From positions 29,020,373 through 29,084,372 of the forward strand of contig NC_067114.1 of assembly GCF_021347895.1 (NCBI RefSeq): a stretch of DNA of 64,000 nucleotides. Reading direction: 5' to 3'. Under the pieces are notes generated by a model that saw only the letters and a program-made list of their open reading frames with translations, had not been told where the DNA came from and did not search any database. Origin of the DNA: Acanthochromis polyacanthus (Eukaryota > Chordata > Actinopteri > Pomacentridae). Position numbers and translations under genes: made by a program. Below, one piece after another: positions 23,927 to 34,965 of this stretch. The stretch's first letter is position 1. Each line of letters opens with the position of its first letter.

Positions 23927-26573
23927 CTAATTCCAGTTGTCTTTGACAAGCACTTTAATGACTGATTTTGATTGATCCGACATCGATGCCGTGATGGTAA
24001 CCTGATCTTTCTTGTACGTCAGGCTGGGCCCGCTGGCTTTACCCGTGCTAAACGTGCTAACTATTTTGTTGTCATACATCAGATCAAAAAGCTCCTTGTT
24101 GCACTCGGTGCTCTTGTCAAAGATTCCCAGTCCGTACCAGTTAAAGTACAGGCTGTAGTCGAAGGGGACGGAGAACATGACGGCCATCTTCCCGGTGGTC
24201 CGTTTTGTGTATTGGTTGTGCAGGGTGTAGGTGAAGACGCCGACGGCTCCCCGGGCAGAGTTGGCGGTCTTCACGAACTTTGCGTCCCCAGATGAGCATG
24301 GAGGGACAAGAAGTGGCAACTTCTCATCACAGCGACCACTGATGGTGTAATGACTAGAAAGAGTAGAAAAAATACGACATGAGCACTGGAATGGAATCAC
24401 ATGGTCTTATATGCTCCAGAGAACCAAGGGGGAAAAAAAGTATTTTTCAATCTTTTTTGTGATTTCCCACCTTTTTGGAGCTAAAACAACAACTCAAAAT
24501 TCAGAATTGTATAGAAATATTTTTACCATTAAAAAAAACAGCAACAATTCTAAATCAAAATAGGCCGACAACAAAATAAGAATGTCAATCCAATTTCTAA
24601 TGAAAGTTTAAGAAGCTAAATTAAATAACAATATTGTAATAATTCATAGTGATAAACAATCATTATTTATTACATTAATTGCTTTACATTCAACATGTTT
24701 ATTACCCCACAAAAAAATGTGTTTTGGGGCAGAAATTTGAATGTAAACAAAGAACTAGCATGCTAATTAGCTATTAGCTAACCCCATTAAATGGTTCTCA
24801 AAGGGGAGATTACTTTTCCTGACAAAAAGTTTAACTGAACCCTAATCCCAATTTATGTTTCCCGACATGTTCATAGACAAGAAAATATATGATTACCACC
24901 GCCAAAACAACAATATCTTAACAATTTTTGACTGAAATTTTCTCTTATCCTGGCAGGCGAGTTTTGCTTTTATCTCAGCATGAAAACAAAGTTCCCATTT
25001 TCCCACCCAATCGCATGAGATATCATTAGAAAGACCAAGATGTCCTCTATTAAGCACATCAGGATTTAATAGGGTAGCTCAAATGTATGGCGTCATAATT
25101 GGGTCAAAAGTCGCGCGCGTAACACTCTCTCTCTCGCGCAAAACATGTACCCCGCGCGAGCGTAAAAAAGTCTCCACGGGCGCAAAAAACACTCTGCACG
25201 CGCGTGGCAATGTCTCCGCGCACGAGGAGCCTCCTACGCGCGTGGAGACATTGCTACTCGTCCGTGTATGGTGCCATAATTATCCGTAGAGCTCTGATCT
25301 ACATGCACAGGGAGAAGACTTTTGACCCTTTGTGGGCGGATACCAGTGCTCGCCACAACCTCCCTATGCTTGGCTGTCTACGACAGCAAGAACTCACCCC
25401 CCCACGTGGGATGCCACTGTATACAAGAGAGGAAATGACACCGTCCACTGGAGCCCCTTTGATGCTGCTGCCGCTATTCTGCTGTGCCCATGGACTGCAG
25501 CTCCGCCGAACACACACAGAACCGAGCCCGGATCTCCAACTGCCGGTGGGTGAGTGTCTCCACGTATTTCTGGCTCTAAACGGGAGGTCTCAGTGCTCCA
25601 TTGCGGAGCTGTCAGCCTTTAGTACAGCGATTAGACGTTAGTTAGCTCCATTGCTAACGGCAGTTACCCAGGTGGACTGACCGGAATCGGCCCAGAAGCC
25701 ACGCGCGCAGAGTGTTTTTTGCACCTGTGGAGACTTTTTCCGCTCGCGCGGGGTACGTGTTTTTACTTTTGACCCAATTATGAAGCCATACAAATGAGTC
25801 CAAAGATGGAGATCACAAACAAACGTCCACTGCAGAGGACAGAAATGAATGGGCCAGGTTGCAAGTTGTTGCAGAACACAAATATTTAGGATTTCACAAT
25901 GACTCAAATCTCAATTTCAAAACCCATATAAAAAGCTCAGTAATAAAGTAAAATTCAATTTATCCAATTCCAGGTTCATTGGAAATTCTTTATCAACTGT
26001 AGCAGCCGAGATGCTCTTCTTCTCACATCACATACTGCCTGACAGGCTGGTCAGATTCACAATCTACAGCCCTGAAACTACTGGAATCCTTACAAACAAA
26101 ACACTGAACCAGAAACCACATCCTGGAAAAATACAAACTTAGCTGGGAAAACCTCATCATCTTCAAAAATGTCTTTCAAATTTACCAGATCTTACATAAT
26201 CCAGCTCTTCTGCCGCTCTTTGGGTTCATACATCTCAAATCTTACTGTTTGTTTTCTTTATTTTAGGATGCCAATTAACATACTGATGGAAACGAGCTTT
26301 TCTGCTAACTCGGGTGCATTTACATTTGTTAAAATGTTGATTAATGCACACTGGCCCTTTCCTAAAAATAAAGAAAAAAAATAAAAACAAGGAGTAGAAA
26401 ATGTGAATAAACGCAGAAAATTCATGCAGAATTTATTTCAATCCAAAGAAGAGATAAATGGGTCACCTGGGTTCAGACAGCGTGTACTGAGAGGACATGT
26501 TTGTGATGGTAAAGGAGCACTGACGATGTGTTGAAATGAACGGACGATCTTCTGCTGTCTCATGATCAGACAT
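23927..26573 (-). CDS. Actinoporin-like pore-forming protein B (177 aa)
   Basis: Second member of the actinoporin-like pair, head-to-tail with gene A. Coding exons: 26573-26467 and 24353-23927, joined in phase 2 at the same place as in gene A; the intron is 2.1 kb because mobile elements have entered it. A non-coding first exon near 26706-26760 ends with a clear gtaaga donor, and an acceptor at about 26597 opens the coding exon 24 bp before the ATG. Seen: a THRQCSFTI segment matching THRQCDIEI of gene A; MAVMFSVPFDYSLY with the conserved proline-aromatic-aspartate loop and following aromatics (FNWYGLGIF); CNKELFDLMY; and a final QVTITASMSD strand. It keeps more of the family's lipid-headgroup-binding residues than gene A. 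No signal peptide is seen. Both frames are intact. Role in fish unknown; defence or membrane interaction is a guess. Confidence 0.75.
25084..25792. mobile_element. GC-rich inverted-repeat element in the intron of actinoporin-like gene B
   Basis: Ends 'tgtatggcgtcataattggg' and 'cccaattatgaagccataca' pair over about 28 bp. A second inner pair follows, rich in CGCG ('taccccgcgcgagcg', 'cgctcgcgcggggta', and 'aaaaaacactctgc' with its complement), so about 100 bp at each end can fold. The middle has an open frame of up to 145 codons (25204-25641) with no recognised domain. The strong CpG content contrasts with the AT-rich surroundings. No clear target duplication is seen. Confidence 0.75.
25845..26160 (+). 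pseudogene. LINE reverse-transcriptase remnant
   Basis: The plus strand reads AEHKYLGFHND then NLNFKTHIKSS before stops, the EYKYLG..LDD..F..HI block seen downstream of the palm domain in many LINE reverse transcriptases. Several stops and shifts follow. It is a fossil in the gene B intron, next to the GC-rich element. Confidence 0.6.
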
Positions 26574-26705
26574 AGTAGCTGCTCCACCTGTTAGGACGAT
26601 AAAACAAGAAGCAAATCCTTCTGATGCATAAATCATGCTCCACAGATAGAACAGCTTGCAAAGAAGTAATTGCTTTAACATCTTAACAATCTAAACTTTT
26701 CTTAC

Positions 26706-26765
26706 CTGGAATGACCGACGGCTACAGCCGCTGTCTGCGAGGCTTTGAGGTTTCGTTCTTTTAAA
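26706..26765 (-). promoter_or_regulatory. Probable 5' untranslated exon of actinoporin-like gene B
   Basis: A minus-strand exon end (CATTCCAG followed by gtaaga) at about 26706, and a TTTAAA stretch just upstream near 26760. It is inferred from splice signals only. Confidence 0.4.
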
Positions 26766-28744
26766 GTGAAAGGAGAACATCTGTGGGAACCTCCTACCAA
26801 CCCAGAGCTGCTGTCTGGAACCCAGAACTGTCCTTTAAAAGTGAAACTCCTTCCCACAGCAGAGATGTTTACTTTAATGTAATCACATGTTTTATTCTAT
26901 CTCGCAGCCGGCTTCTTTTTTAATAAGCGTTACTCTTTAGAAAGCAGTTCTTAAAACAAAGCCACGCTTTTTGCTCGCCTTCCTCTTTTACAGACAGGAA
27001 GTGGTGGGAAACAAACACGTTCCCGTCATAAATCAGACAGATGCCTCAACATTTATAGAAAACGAAAGCAAAAGTGTGTTTGGGCTGATGGGTTTTACAC
27101 TCACTGCTGCAGTGAACAACGAGGGAACGATTCAAAGTAGCTGCACTTAGAATCATGGGATAATAACTATATTATGATGATTTACATGTTGGGGCTTTAG
27201 GATGAGTTTGTTAAAATACATAAAATAATAATATAAGTAATGTATGTGAATGTAAAAAATGTCATTTATTCCAGCGTCCTGCACACTCCTGATCACTGTC
27301 TGAATGTGTTTACAGCTCTCTGTACTCATTTTATACCTCTTCAAAGTTGTTTTATTTGATTTTTTTGCGTCTTTTGTGAGTATTTGCAGTTATGTGTGAC
27401 GTTTTCGTGGTTGTTATGTGTCTGTCTGCAGTCATTTTCGTCGATTTGTGACATTTTGCATCTCTTTGTAGAGGTTTTGTGTCTATTTGTTGTAATTTGT
27501 ATCTGTGTTGTGTCATTTTGCATCTGAGGTTATTTTGTGTCTTTTTTTAGTTTGTTTCCTGCCTATTTGTTTCTAATGTTCTGTTTTTGTCTTGTTGTTA
27601 TGCATGTGTGTGCAGTAGGTTTTGTCACTTTGTGGTCTTTTTGCATCTCTTTAAGATATTTATTGATTTAGGCATTTATTTTAAATATTGTCTTATAAGT
27701 ATTTGTAGTCATGTATGATGTTTTTATGGCTATTTCATGTCAGTCTGTTGTATATCCTTGTCAATTTGTGGTCATTTTGAAACTATTTGGGATTGTTTTG
27801 TGCCTATTTGTGATCACTTTGCATCTCTAGTAATAAATTAAGTCGTAAATATAAAAGGCGTCTGGGTGATTTACATGTTGGGGCTTTAGGATGAGTTTGT
27901 GGTATAATATAGTGTACAATATAATATAATGCAATAATATATGATGTTAAAATACGGAAACAGATAATATAAGTAATGCATGTGAATACAGGTCGTACAA
28001 CATGTCATTTTTTGAAGCATCCTGCACATTCCTGATCACTGGTCAAACCAAAAACAATAATAGTAGAGCTCAGTGTTAGTGTGAAAAACTTCTAACATGC
28101 AAGGTGTGGATCATCAGAGGAAACTGTTGCAACACTTTGTAGCTTACGCAAACTCAATAAGGCAGTTTTTGCAACCGTTGAAAACAGCACAGAGAGAGAG
28201 AGAGAGCTGCTGAAAGCATTAACGACAAAAACAGTTCAGCTGCAGTTCAGTCTCACGGTGAAAGAAAGAAGTGAAAGTGCACAGAAAACATGCCTCATGT
28301 GTTCATCTAAAAATGCATTTGTTTTATTAATGACCGAAAAAAGAGGAACCTGCAGCGAAGCAGAAAGTGACTGAGACTGTGAGAGTTAAATTTCAAATGG
28401 TGGCGTTGTGCCAGGTCATGATGGTCATGAAGCTGTGTTGGTGTCGCTCTAACTGGTCCAGGCAGCAGCTGTGTTTACCACAGTGGTGGAAAGTAGAACT
28501 TTGGTGTCCTGTGGTATTTACACTTATAAATGCTGGCTTGTCTTGAAATGTGAAGCGCACCTACATGTGCTGTTTTTTCCGCTCATAGAAAAGATCGCTT
28601 GGTTATGTACTGGGCAAATCCGATATTAGAATGCTCTTTTCAAGGTCACTTCTGCTCCCACACCTGTCTGAACACCACAGCTAACCAGCAGCAGCCAAAA
28701 ACAAACTGTACAACAAGAAAACAATCAAACAGAGGTTTAATAAG
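26766..28744. repeat. Gene-free interval with T-rich minisatellite
   Basis: 27330-27830 is a degenerate 'gtgtctatttgttgtaattt'-type array of the same family as 21790-22265. A short direct repeat, 'gatttacatgttggggcttt', occurs near 27179 and 27869. A (GA)n run lies at 28190-28206. No gene seen. Confidence 0.6.
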
Positions 28745-29520
28745 GTCAATAAGAATCAAAAATGTACAAAAATGACCTTAAAGGAAGAAGTAATGACACA
28801 AAAAAAACCATTTACACAAAAATGACCAAAACAGATGGAAATAAGGAACAGAAATAGAGACCAAAAAGGTATTTTTTTTAAAAAAAAGACACAAATATGA
28901 CCAAAATGACAAAATTAAAGGCAGAAAGAAGACAATAAATAACCAAAAAATGTCTCACAGGAAACAGGAAATGACCATATAGAAATAGAACAGACAAAGG
29001 CGACTAAAGTAATGACACAACAGAAACCAAAGGACACAAAAATGACAATAAAGTGATGTAAAATGACCAAAACAGATGTAAATAAAGACTAGAAAAAACT
29101 TTGAGGGAGAGACAGAAATAGAACAAAAAATAAAAAAACAAACAAAAAAAACATAAAAACACAAACATGACTAAAAAGGACAAAACTGAAGACCTAAAGG
29201 AGACAAAAAAGAGCAATAAAGAAAACAGAAAATGCCCACATGGAAATAAAACAGACAAAGGCACCTAAAATAATGACACAATAGAAACCAAAGGACACAA
29301 AAATGACAATAAAGTGATGTAAAATGACCAAAACAGATGTAAATAAGGACTAGGAGAAACTTTGAGGGAGAGAACAAAAAGGAAAAAAAATGACCAAAAT
29401 GACAAAAAAAGACCTAAAGGAGACAAAAAAAATAGGCAAAAAAGACCAAAAAGAGCAATAAAGAAAACAGAAAATGCCCACATGGAAATAAAACAGACAA
29501 AGGCACCTAAAAAGGAAGAG
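28745..29520. repeat. A-rich minisatellite with higher-order units of about 250 bp
   Basis: Short units of the 'aaaaatgaccaaaacagatg' type are arranged into longer units. 'aacagacaaaggc' marks starts near 28990, 29252 and 29492, and 'actttgagggagag' recurs near 29098 and 29358. The second unit is close to the first. Hydrophobic open frames on the minus strand here are artefacts of the A-rich top strand. Confidence 0.75.
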
Positions 29521-29780
29521 TTGTGGCTGATTTAGAGCTAAATTCAGAGGAAAGACTCCTACAAACAGCCGGAGGCAACAAACTCAACTTCAGCTCCTAC
29601 TAGTCAAAACCAACAACTTCAAAATATTTTTAATGAGCAAAACATTATGAAAAAAATCACATTAAACTGACTCCAGAGTAAATATCCCCTTCACCATGAA
29701 ACACTAGCGTCTTTGTGAAGAAGCTTTGATCATCATCGGCTAAAGAATCCCCACAAAGACGACGTCGGTGTGAGCTGATT

Positions 29781-32030
29781 TCAAACAGTAATCCTGGGGA
29801 GGAGGACTTCCTTCTCCACACAGTGGTTCGCCTCAACATCTGTGCCACCCTGCAGACACACAACAAAGTCAGCTCAGAAGAAGCAACAGCACAACGAAGC
29901 TACACATGCTACAGTTTTATACCTCATCAGAGATTAGACGATGTTGTTCTAACACCAATCCAGCTGTTGGTTACAACCACAGCTACCAATGCATCCCTAC
30001 TGATATGTTTACTGCAGGATTTCTACCTTCTTCCAGTTGAGCAGAGTCTGAGTGCCCAAACATGTGAGGGTCAGGCAGACACTGAGCTGGAGGGCAGCCA
30101 GGATGTTTAATGTGTGAGACGTTATCTGACAGACCACAAATAAAGAAAGAAGTCAGTTTGACTCAAAGAGGATTTAGTCTTTTAAACTGCTAAAGTTTCA
30201 AAGCCTTTTATTTGATCTCAATATTTGGTTTGAATTGCCAAAAATACGCCATGAACAAGAGCAAGAAACTGAAAAAACAGAGAGAATATTCAAATTTCCA
30301 ATTTACCACCAGTCCTTGAACGCATCAGGGAAATTGTCCCTCATAATGTTGTGGCCTGCACTGTAAAAAATGCTCCTCTCAAAACAAGAAAAAAAAATCT
30401 ATTTCAAAGAACTTTTACCTTGAAATAAGTGAAAAAATCTGCCAATAGAACAAGTGAAAAATGGCTTGGTAAGATTTCTTGAAACAAGATATGATATTTA
30501 AAACATGGAGAGCTTAAAATTAGCTGGGAAAACTTATTTTAAGCTGTATTTTGCCAGGATTGTCAGGCTTAGGTGTCTTAACCCTCCTGTTGTCCTCATT
30601 TACCGAACCAAAAATATTGTTTCCTGGTCTGAAAAAGCCCAAAAATTCATCAAAAATTTCCCCAAATTTATAAAAAAAAATTGCAAAATCTATAGGAAGA
30701 AAATTCCTTAAAAGTTTCACAAAAAAAATGTTTTTTTTAAAATTCCCAAATTTGTCAAGAAATAAAAATTTTAAAAACATGAAAACTGTAAATATGTTTT
30801 AAAAAATGAATGAAAATCTCCCTGCAAAATAAATCCTAAAAAATATCTAAAGTTATTACATATATATAAGTAAAACTTCTAATATTTTCTTTAAGAACAT
30901 TCAGAAAAAAATTGTTTTTTTCTGAATGTTCTTAAAGAAAATTTTTTTTCAACATTTCTTTTTTTCCCATCAAAAAATGTTCAAAAATTTCCCCCAAAAT
31001 TTTGAAACTGGGGAAGTTTTCACTGTGAAAATTATAATTTTTTTCCCCCCACATTTCCGATCTTAAAATCGGGTCAATTTGACCTACAGGATGACACGAG
31101 GTAAACAAGATAATTTCAAGATTGTTTGACTTAAGATATTTCAGATGCGCTGTCTTAAAAAAAGTTCCTCCATTTTGCTGAAATGTCACTTTTATCTCAA
31201 ATCAAGTGGAATGAGACATTCTGACTAAAAATAAGACAAATAGACTTGGTAAGATTTTGAGTTTTTGCAGTGTGGTATGGTGTATGTCATGAAAGCAGTG
31301 TTTTCCTTTAAAAGTCTGCTTACCGCCACATATCTGCAGTCACGGTTGGAACTATTCCAGCCACACCCCTTTTGGGCATTTGCCAGGTCCATATTATGCA
31401 ACACAAAGCGAATAGCGGAATAGATAGAGCCGACGATGTTCATCAACACAGCGAAGCTCACCTGAGAAAAGACAGTCTGTTACTAATGTGACTGTCTCCA
31501 ACGCTGCAGCTGCTCGTTCAGTTTTAGCCGCTACTTACCGAGCAACGAGACGGGCAGCAGCTGGCGAAGATGGACACAAGTAGTCCAAATTCGATGTACT
31601 GAAGGGAGACAGCGAAGAGATCATCAACATGGAACCATAAAACACTGGATGTCACTTGTCTGTTTTCTACAACTAGAAATGCTGCCATGAATTATTCCTC
31701 CTGCTTTCACACTCTACTTTTATCACTCCGATGGCATTATTTTACCCAAGTGCCCGGACCGGTCCAGCGGCCAAGATATGTGCCTGGTCTGTCTGGACTG
31801 AGTGCCATGTTCAACAGGCCCACTATGGTCTGCACGCTCTGTAAAAGAGTCACAGCAGTCACACCGTGTTCCACTTGGACAAAACAAGTTGTTTTAAAAT
31901 GAGATGATCTCACCCCTAAAGCTACGATCTCAAAGGACCGCATCGACTCTCTGTTCACCGAGCTTCCCTCTGGTCTGGTAACAAGAGCGTCCAGGATCCG
32001 ACGCAGAAACGTGCTCCTCATTTCAGTCAT
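29781..32030 (-). CDS. Four-segment membrane protein, MS4A/TMEM176-like (191 aa)
   Basis: Predicted small multi-pass membrane protein of the CD20-like (MS4A/TMEM176) type, often expressed in immune cells. Coding exons, all phase 0: 32030-31914, 31838-31746, 31598-31539, 31461-31324, 30125-30027, 29849-29781 (39, 31, 20, 46, 33 and 22 codons). Hydrophobic segments: VALGSVQTIVGLLNMAL, a short FGLLVSIFASCC, FAVLMNIVGSIYSAI, and LNILAALQLSVCLTLTCL. A loop with CGWNSSNRDC between segments 3 and 4 would be extracellular, with NSS a glycosylation sequon. A non-coding exon near 33278-33304 probably lies upstream; its own ATG meets a stop after joining, so I start at 32030. The second segment is short for the family. 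Family assignment rests on layout and a few motifs, so moderate confidence. The intron between exons 4 and 5 is almost wholly nested mobile elements. Confidence 0.6.
30359..31272. mobile_element. CACTG-ended inverted-repeat element, interrupted by a TTAA element
   Basis: It begins 'cactgtaaaaaatgctcctc' and ends 'gagtttttgcagtg'. Inner blocks about 'acaagtgaaaaatggcttgg' and 'gacttggtaagattttga' are typical of abundant teleost hAT-like non-autonomous elements. A second element (30578-31104) sits inside it. The target duplication has decayed. Together they fill the intron of the MS4A-like gene. Confidence 0.65.
30578..31104. mobile_element. TTAA-type inverted-repeat element, copy 1 (nested)
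   Basis: Starts TTAA then 'ccctcctgttgtcctcattt' and ends 'caggatgacacgagg' with a decayed TTAA. The inner part has gggtcaatttgacc. It matches the copy at 51305-51799. TTAA duplications are characteristic of piggyBac- and Kolobok-type transposases. A hairpin at 30893-30935 lies near its middle. Confidence 0.75.
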
Positions 32031-32089
32031 CGCTGCACTGAAGGTAACAGAAAGCAGATTTTAGGACAGATAGAGCACGAATGAATGAT

Positions 32090-32940
32090 GCAAAATGACC
32101 ACTGACAGACACACAACACCCACAAAAACATCATACACAACTGCAAATTCTTACAATACATGCAAAACAGTCACATAAAACAACAAAAAAATGACTACAG
32201 AGATATAAAATTACCACAAATAGACTCAAGACAACCCTGAATAGTTGCAAAACAACCACAAATTGACAGAAAATATGACGGACTGACACATAACGACCAC
32301 AAAAACATTAGACACAGCTTCAAATATTCACAAAACACAAAAAAGGCTACTGAAACATCCTCAAAGGGATGCAAACTGACCACGAATAGACACAAAACAA
32401 CCTCAGATAATTTCAAAATGAAGACAACCACAAAACATGAGACACAAATACAAATACTAACGAAACAAACAAAAAAAATGGCTGAATAGATAAAGTGTTA
32501 AAGAGATATAAAATGGCCACAAAATGTCAACAACTACTACAGGCAGGCACACAACAACAAAATATTAGAAACGAATACAAATCGGCATGAAACAAACTAA
32601 GAAAAAGACGCAAAATAACCTTAAAGAGATGCAAAATGACCACAAAGAGACACAAATTACTCCAGACTGACACACAAAGCAACCACAAAAACAAAGAGAC
32701 AGAAATAGAAACCACAATCATGACAATAGCTAGATATAAGCACACAAAACAAACAAAAAGTGATGCAAAAACAACGTGGAAGAGACACAAAATGACCAAA
32801 AACGATCTTGGAGATACAAAATAGCAACACAGAAAGGCAAAATGACCACACAGAGTCTAAAAGTGATTACAAGAAGATGAAACAGCTACAATTACACAGA
32901 AAACAACCAGAAAGAGACACAAAACACAATTCCACCACCA
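32090..32940. repeat. Degenerate A-rich minisatellite
   Basis: Reverse-orientation relative of the T-rich arrays at 21790 and 27330, with repeated variants of 'gagatgcaaaatgaccacaa' and 'cacacaacaaccac'. It lies in the 5' intron of the MS4A-like gene. Non-coding. Confidence 0.7.
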
Positions 32941-33277
32941 GGCGCTTTATGGAGGTGTCTGATGTCTTTGATTAACTGATCTTTCAGCAGCAGGTGTAGC
33001 ATTACTGTAATAAAAGTAAGAATTAAGCAGGTCAGCCATTCACAGACAGGTTTTGTCATTTGAGAGGACAAAGTTCAGATAATTCTTAGAAAGTTCTGCT
33101 CTTCTTTGTGTCTTTTTTTTGACTCAAATAAAAGGACGTGACCCAATAAAGACTCTCAAAAACAAGGAAGTGTTTTTTTTCCTCACAAGTCAACCAGTAA
33201 TACACACATAAAAACAGTTTGAAAATATGGAAAATAACATATAAAAATGCAATGAATATAAAGAGGGTTAACTTTAC

Positions 33278-33304
33278 GAAAGAGTCCGAGCACCTTCTAT
33301 CCAT
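33278..33304 (-). promoter_or_regulatory. Probable 5' untranslated exon end of the MS4A-like gene
   Basis: A minus-strand donor (TTTC followed by gtaaag) at 33278 pairs with the acceptor before 32040. The ATG at 33304 would run into a stop soon after splicing, so this exon is read as leader with a possible short upstream frame. Confidence 0.35.
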
Positions 33305-34240
33305 TCCTGATTGTTCCGAGCAGGAAAACTTTAACTAAACATTCAACTCACTCAGTTCAGAGCTCAAGTAGAAGAAAGAAACGAGCAGATTAATTAACTG
33401 TAAACGTGTTTTCCGTGCGGAGAACGTACCTGATGGTCACCTTTCCTCAGATTCCCTCAGCTCTGACAGTCTGCCTCACTGATGGTGAGTTCAGGCAGCA
33501 GCGAAGTCAGAACACCTGTCCAGCACCTCTTCAAAATAAAGGTACCAAAGGCATCCTTACATTAATATGCACAAAAATAAATAATCAAAAGCAGCATCAG
33601 AATGTGAATGTATATAGTACATCCTGAGTAAGTGTAACCTAAAGAAGCGGAGGAAATATATTTCAAAAGACCGTTACAACTTCGCATAACACAACAAAAA
33701 ATCCTGCAAAAAATTAATGAATATATTTAATTAAATTTTAAAAAATGAAAGAAGAAGCTGTGAAAATCTGGCAGCAAGAGTGCAAGGAAAAAATAAAATA
33801 AAATAAATATGTAAAAAAATGTTACAATACTGTGACACTGGAAACTTATAAACACACTGTAAAATAACATGTAGTAGTATCTATATTTATAAAAATGTTT
33901 GTTTTTTCATGCGGAAATCTGTGTGGTTTTATTCTGTTTTTAATTTATTTATTGATTTGTTTGTTTAGGTCAACATGTAAATAATACGTTTCTTTCTGTG
34001 TTTTTACCAGATATTATTTATAATTTAACAAAACAGGGAAAATCTGGAAAATAACAGTTAAAAAAAATTCCATCCTTAACATACAGAATTATATAGAATA
34101 GCAAATAGCTGTCCAATGGCAATAATCTTAACTGATTTGAATACATAAATCATACTATAATGTTATTGTCAAACTAATTATCATTTATAATAAGATAACA
34201 TTTTGTTGTAGATTTTATTTACTGTCACAGACACATCATC
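33305..34240. other. Gene-free AT-rich interval
   Basis: Contains the presumed promoter of the MS4A-like gene (33305-33480) and then AT-rich sequence. No gene or named repeat recognised. Confidence 0.35.
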
Positions 34241-34965
34241 GTTGACCTACCTTACACACAGATTTTTCCATTTTTGCTCGGATGTAGAGAAGATATTAAG
34301 CTTTTCTAAATATTTTTCCCATTTCCTTTATTGAATCCCCTCCATACATCACTCAGCAGTTCTACTAAACTTGATGGCTTTCTGACACTAAACTTTTTGA
34401 AGAACAGTCCACAGATTCTCGATGGAGTTTAATTTGGAACTTCCTCTGGCTTAAACGTAGCCTAATTTCCCCACATCTGCACTATTTTTGATGTCATCGA
34501 CTTGTTGAAACACCCAACTGTGTTCAAGACCAAACCTTCTGGATGATGATTTTCGGCTTTCCTGGACTATCTGGAGATAATCATCCGTCATTATTCCATT
34601 TGCTTAGCGTAAAGCAGCAGTTCCAGAGCATACCGCCATGCTTGATGGTATATTCTTGGGGTTAAAGCCTCAGCTTCTCTCCTGCAAACATATTTCTGGT
34701 CACTGTGGCCAAATAGTTCCGTTTTTGTTTCATCCAACCACAAGGTGCCACTTCCTTCTCGCATGGCGTCCTCTCAGCCCATGGCAACGTGAAGTGCAGT
34801 AGACTGAGGACACTGACACCTGTATTCCATCGCAAACCTGCTTTTTGGTGATTCTTGGTTGACTGTTAACGATCCTGATCAACTGCTAGGACATGCGCAT
34901 GGTGTACGCTTCCATCTGAAAGTTCAGGGTCACTTAGAAATGTCCTTATTTTTAAAAGAAAAGCA
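34241..34965 (-). pseudogene. Decayed Tc1/mariner transposase
   Basis: On the minus strand, in pieces separated by stops and shifts: LWLDETKTELFGHSDQKYV, the second catalytic-Asp block of Tc1 transposases (usually SDETKIELFG), then RREAEALTP and later segments. Both inverted-repeat ends are unrecognisable. This is a long-dead copy. Confidence 0.65.

Noticed and set aside
28955..29483. Several hydrophobic open frames on the minus strand that look like small membrane proteins
   Set aside because: They arise from the A-rich minisatellite; sequence is low-complexity Phe/Leu/Ser and shifts frame with the repeat.
33278..33304. ATG at 33304 as the start of the MS4A-like protein
   Set aside because: After splicing to the next exon it meets a stop within a few codons; the ATG at 32030 keeps the frame with all later exons.
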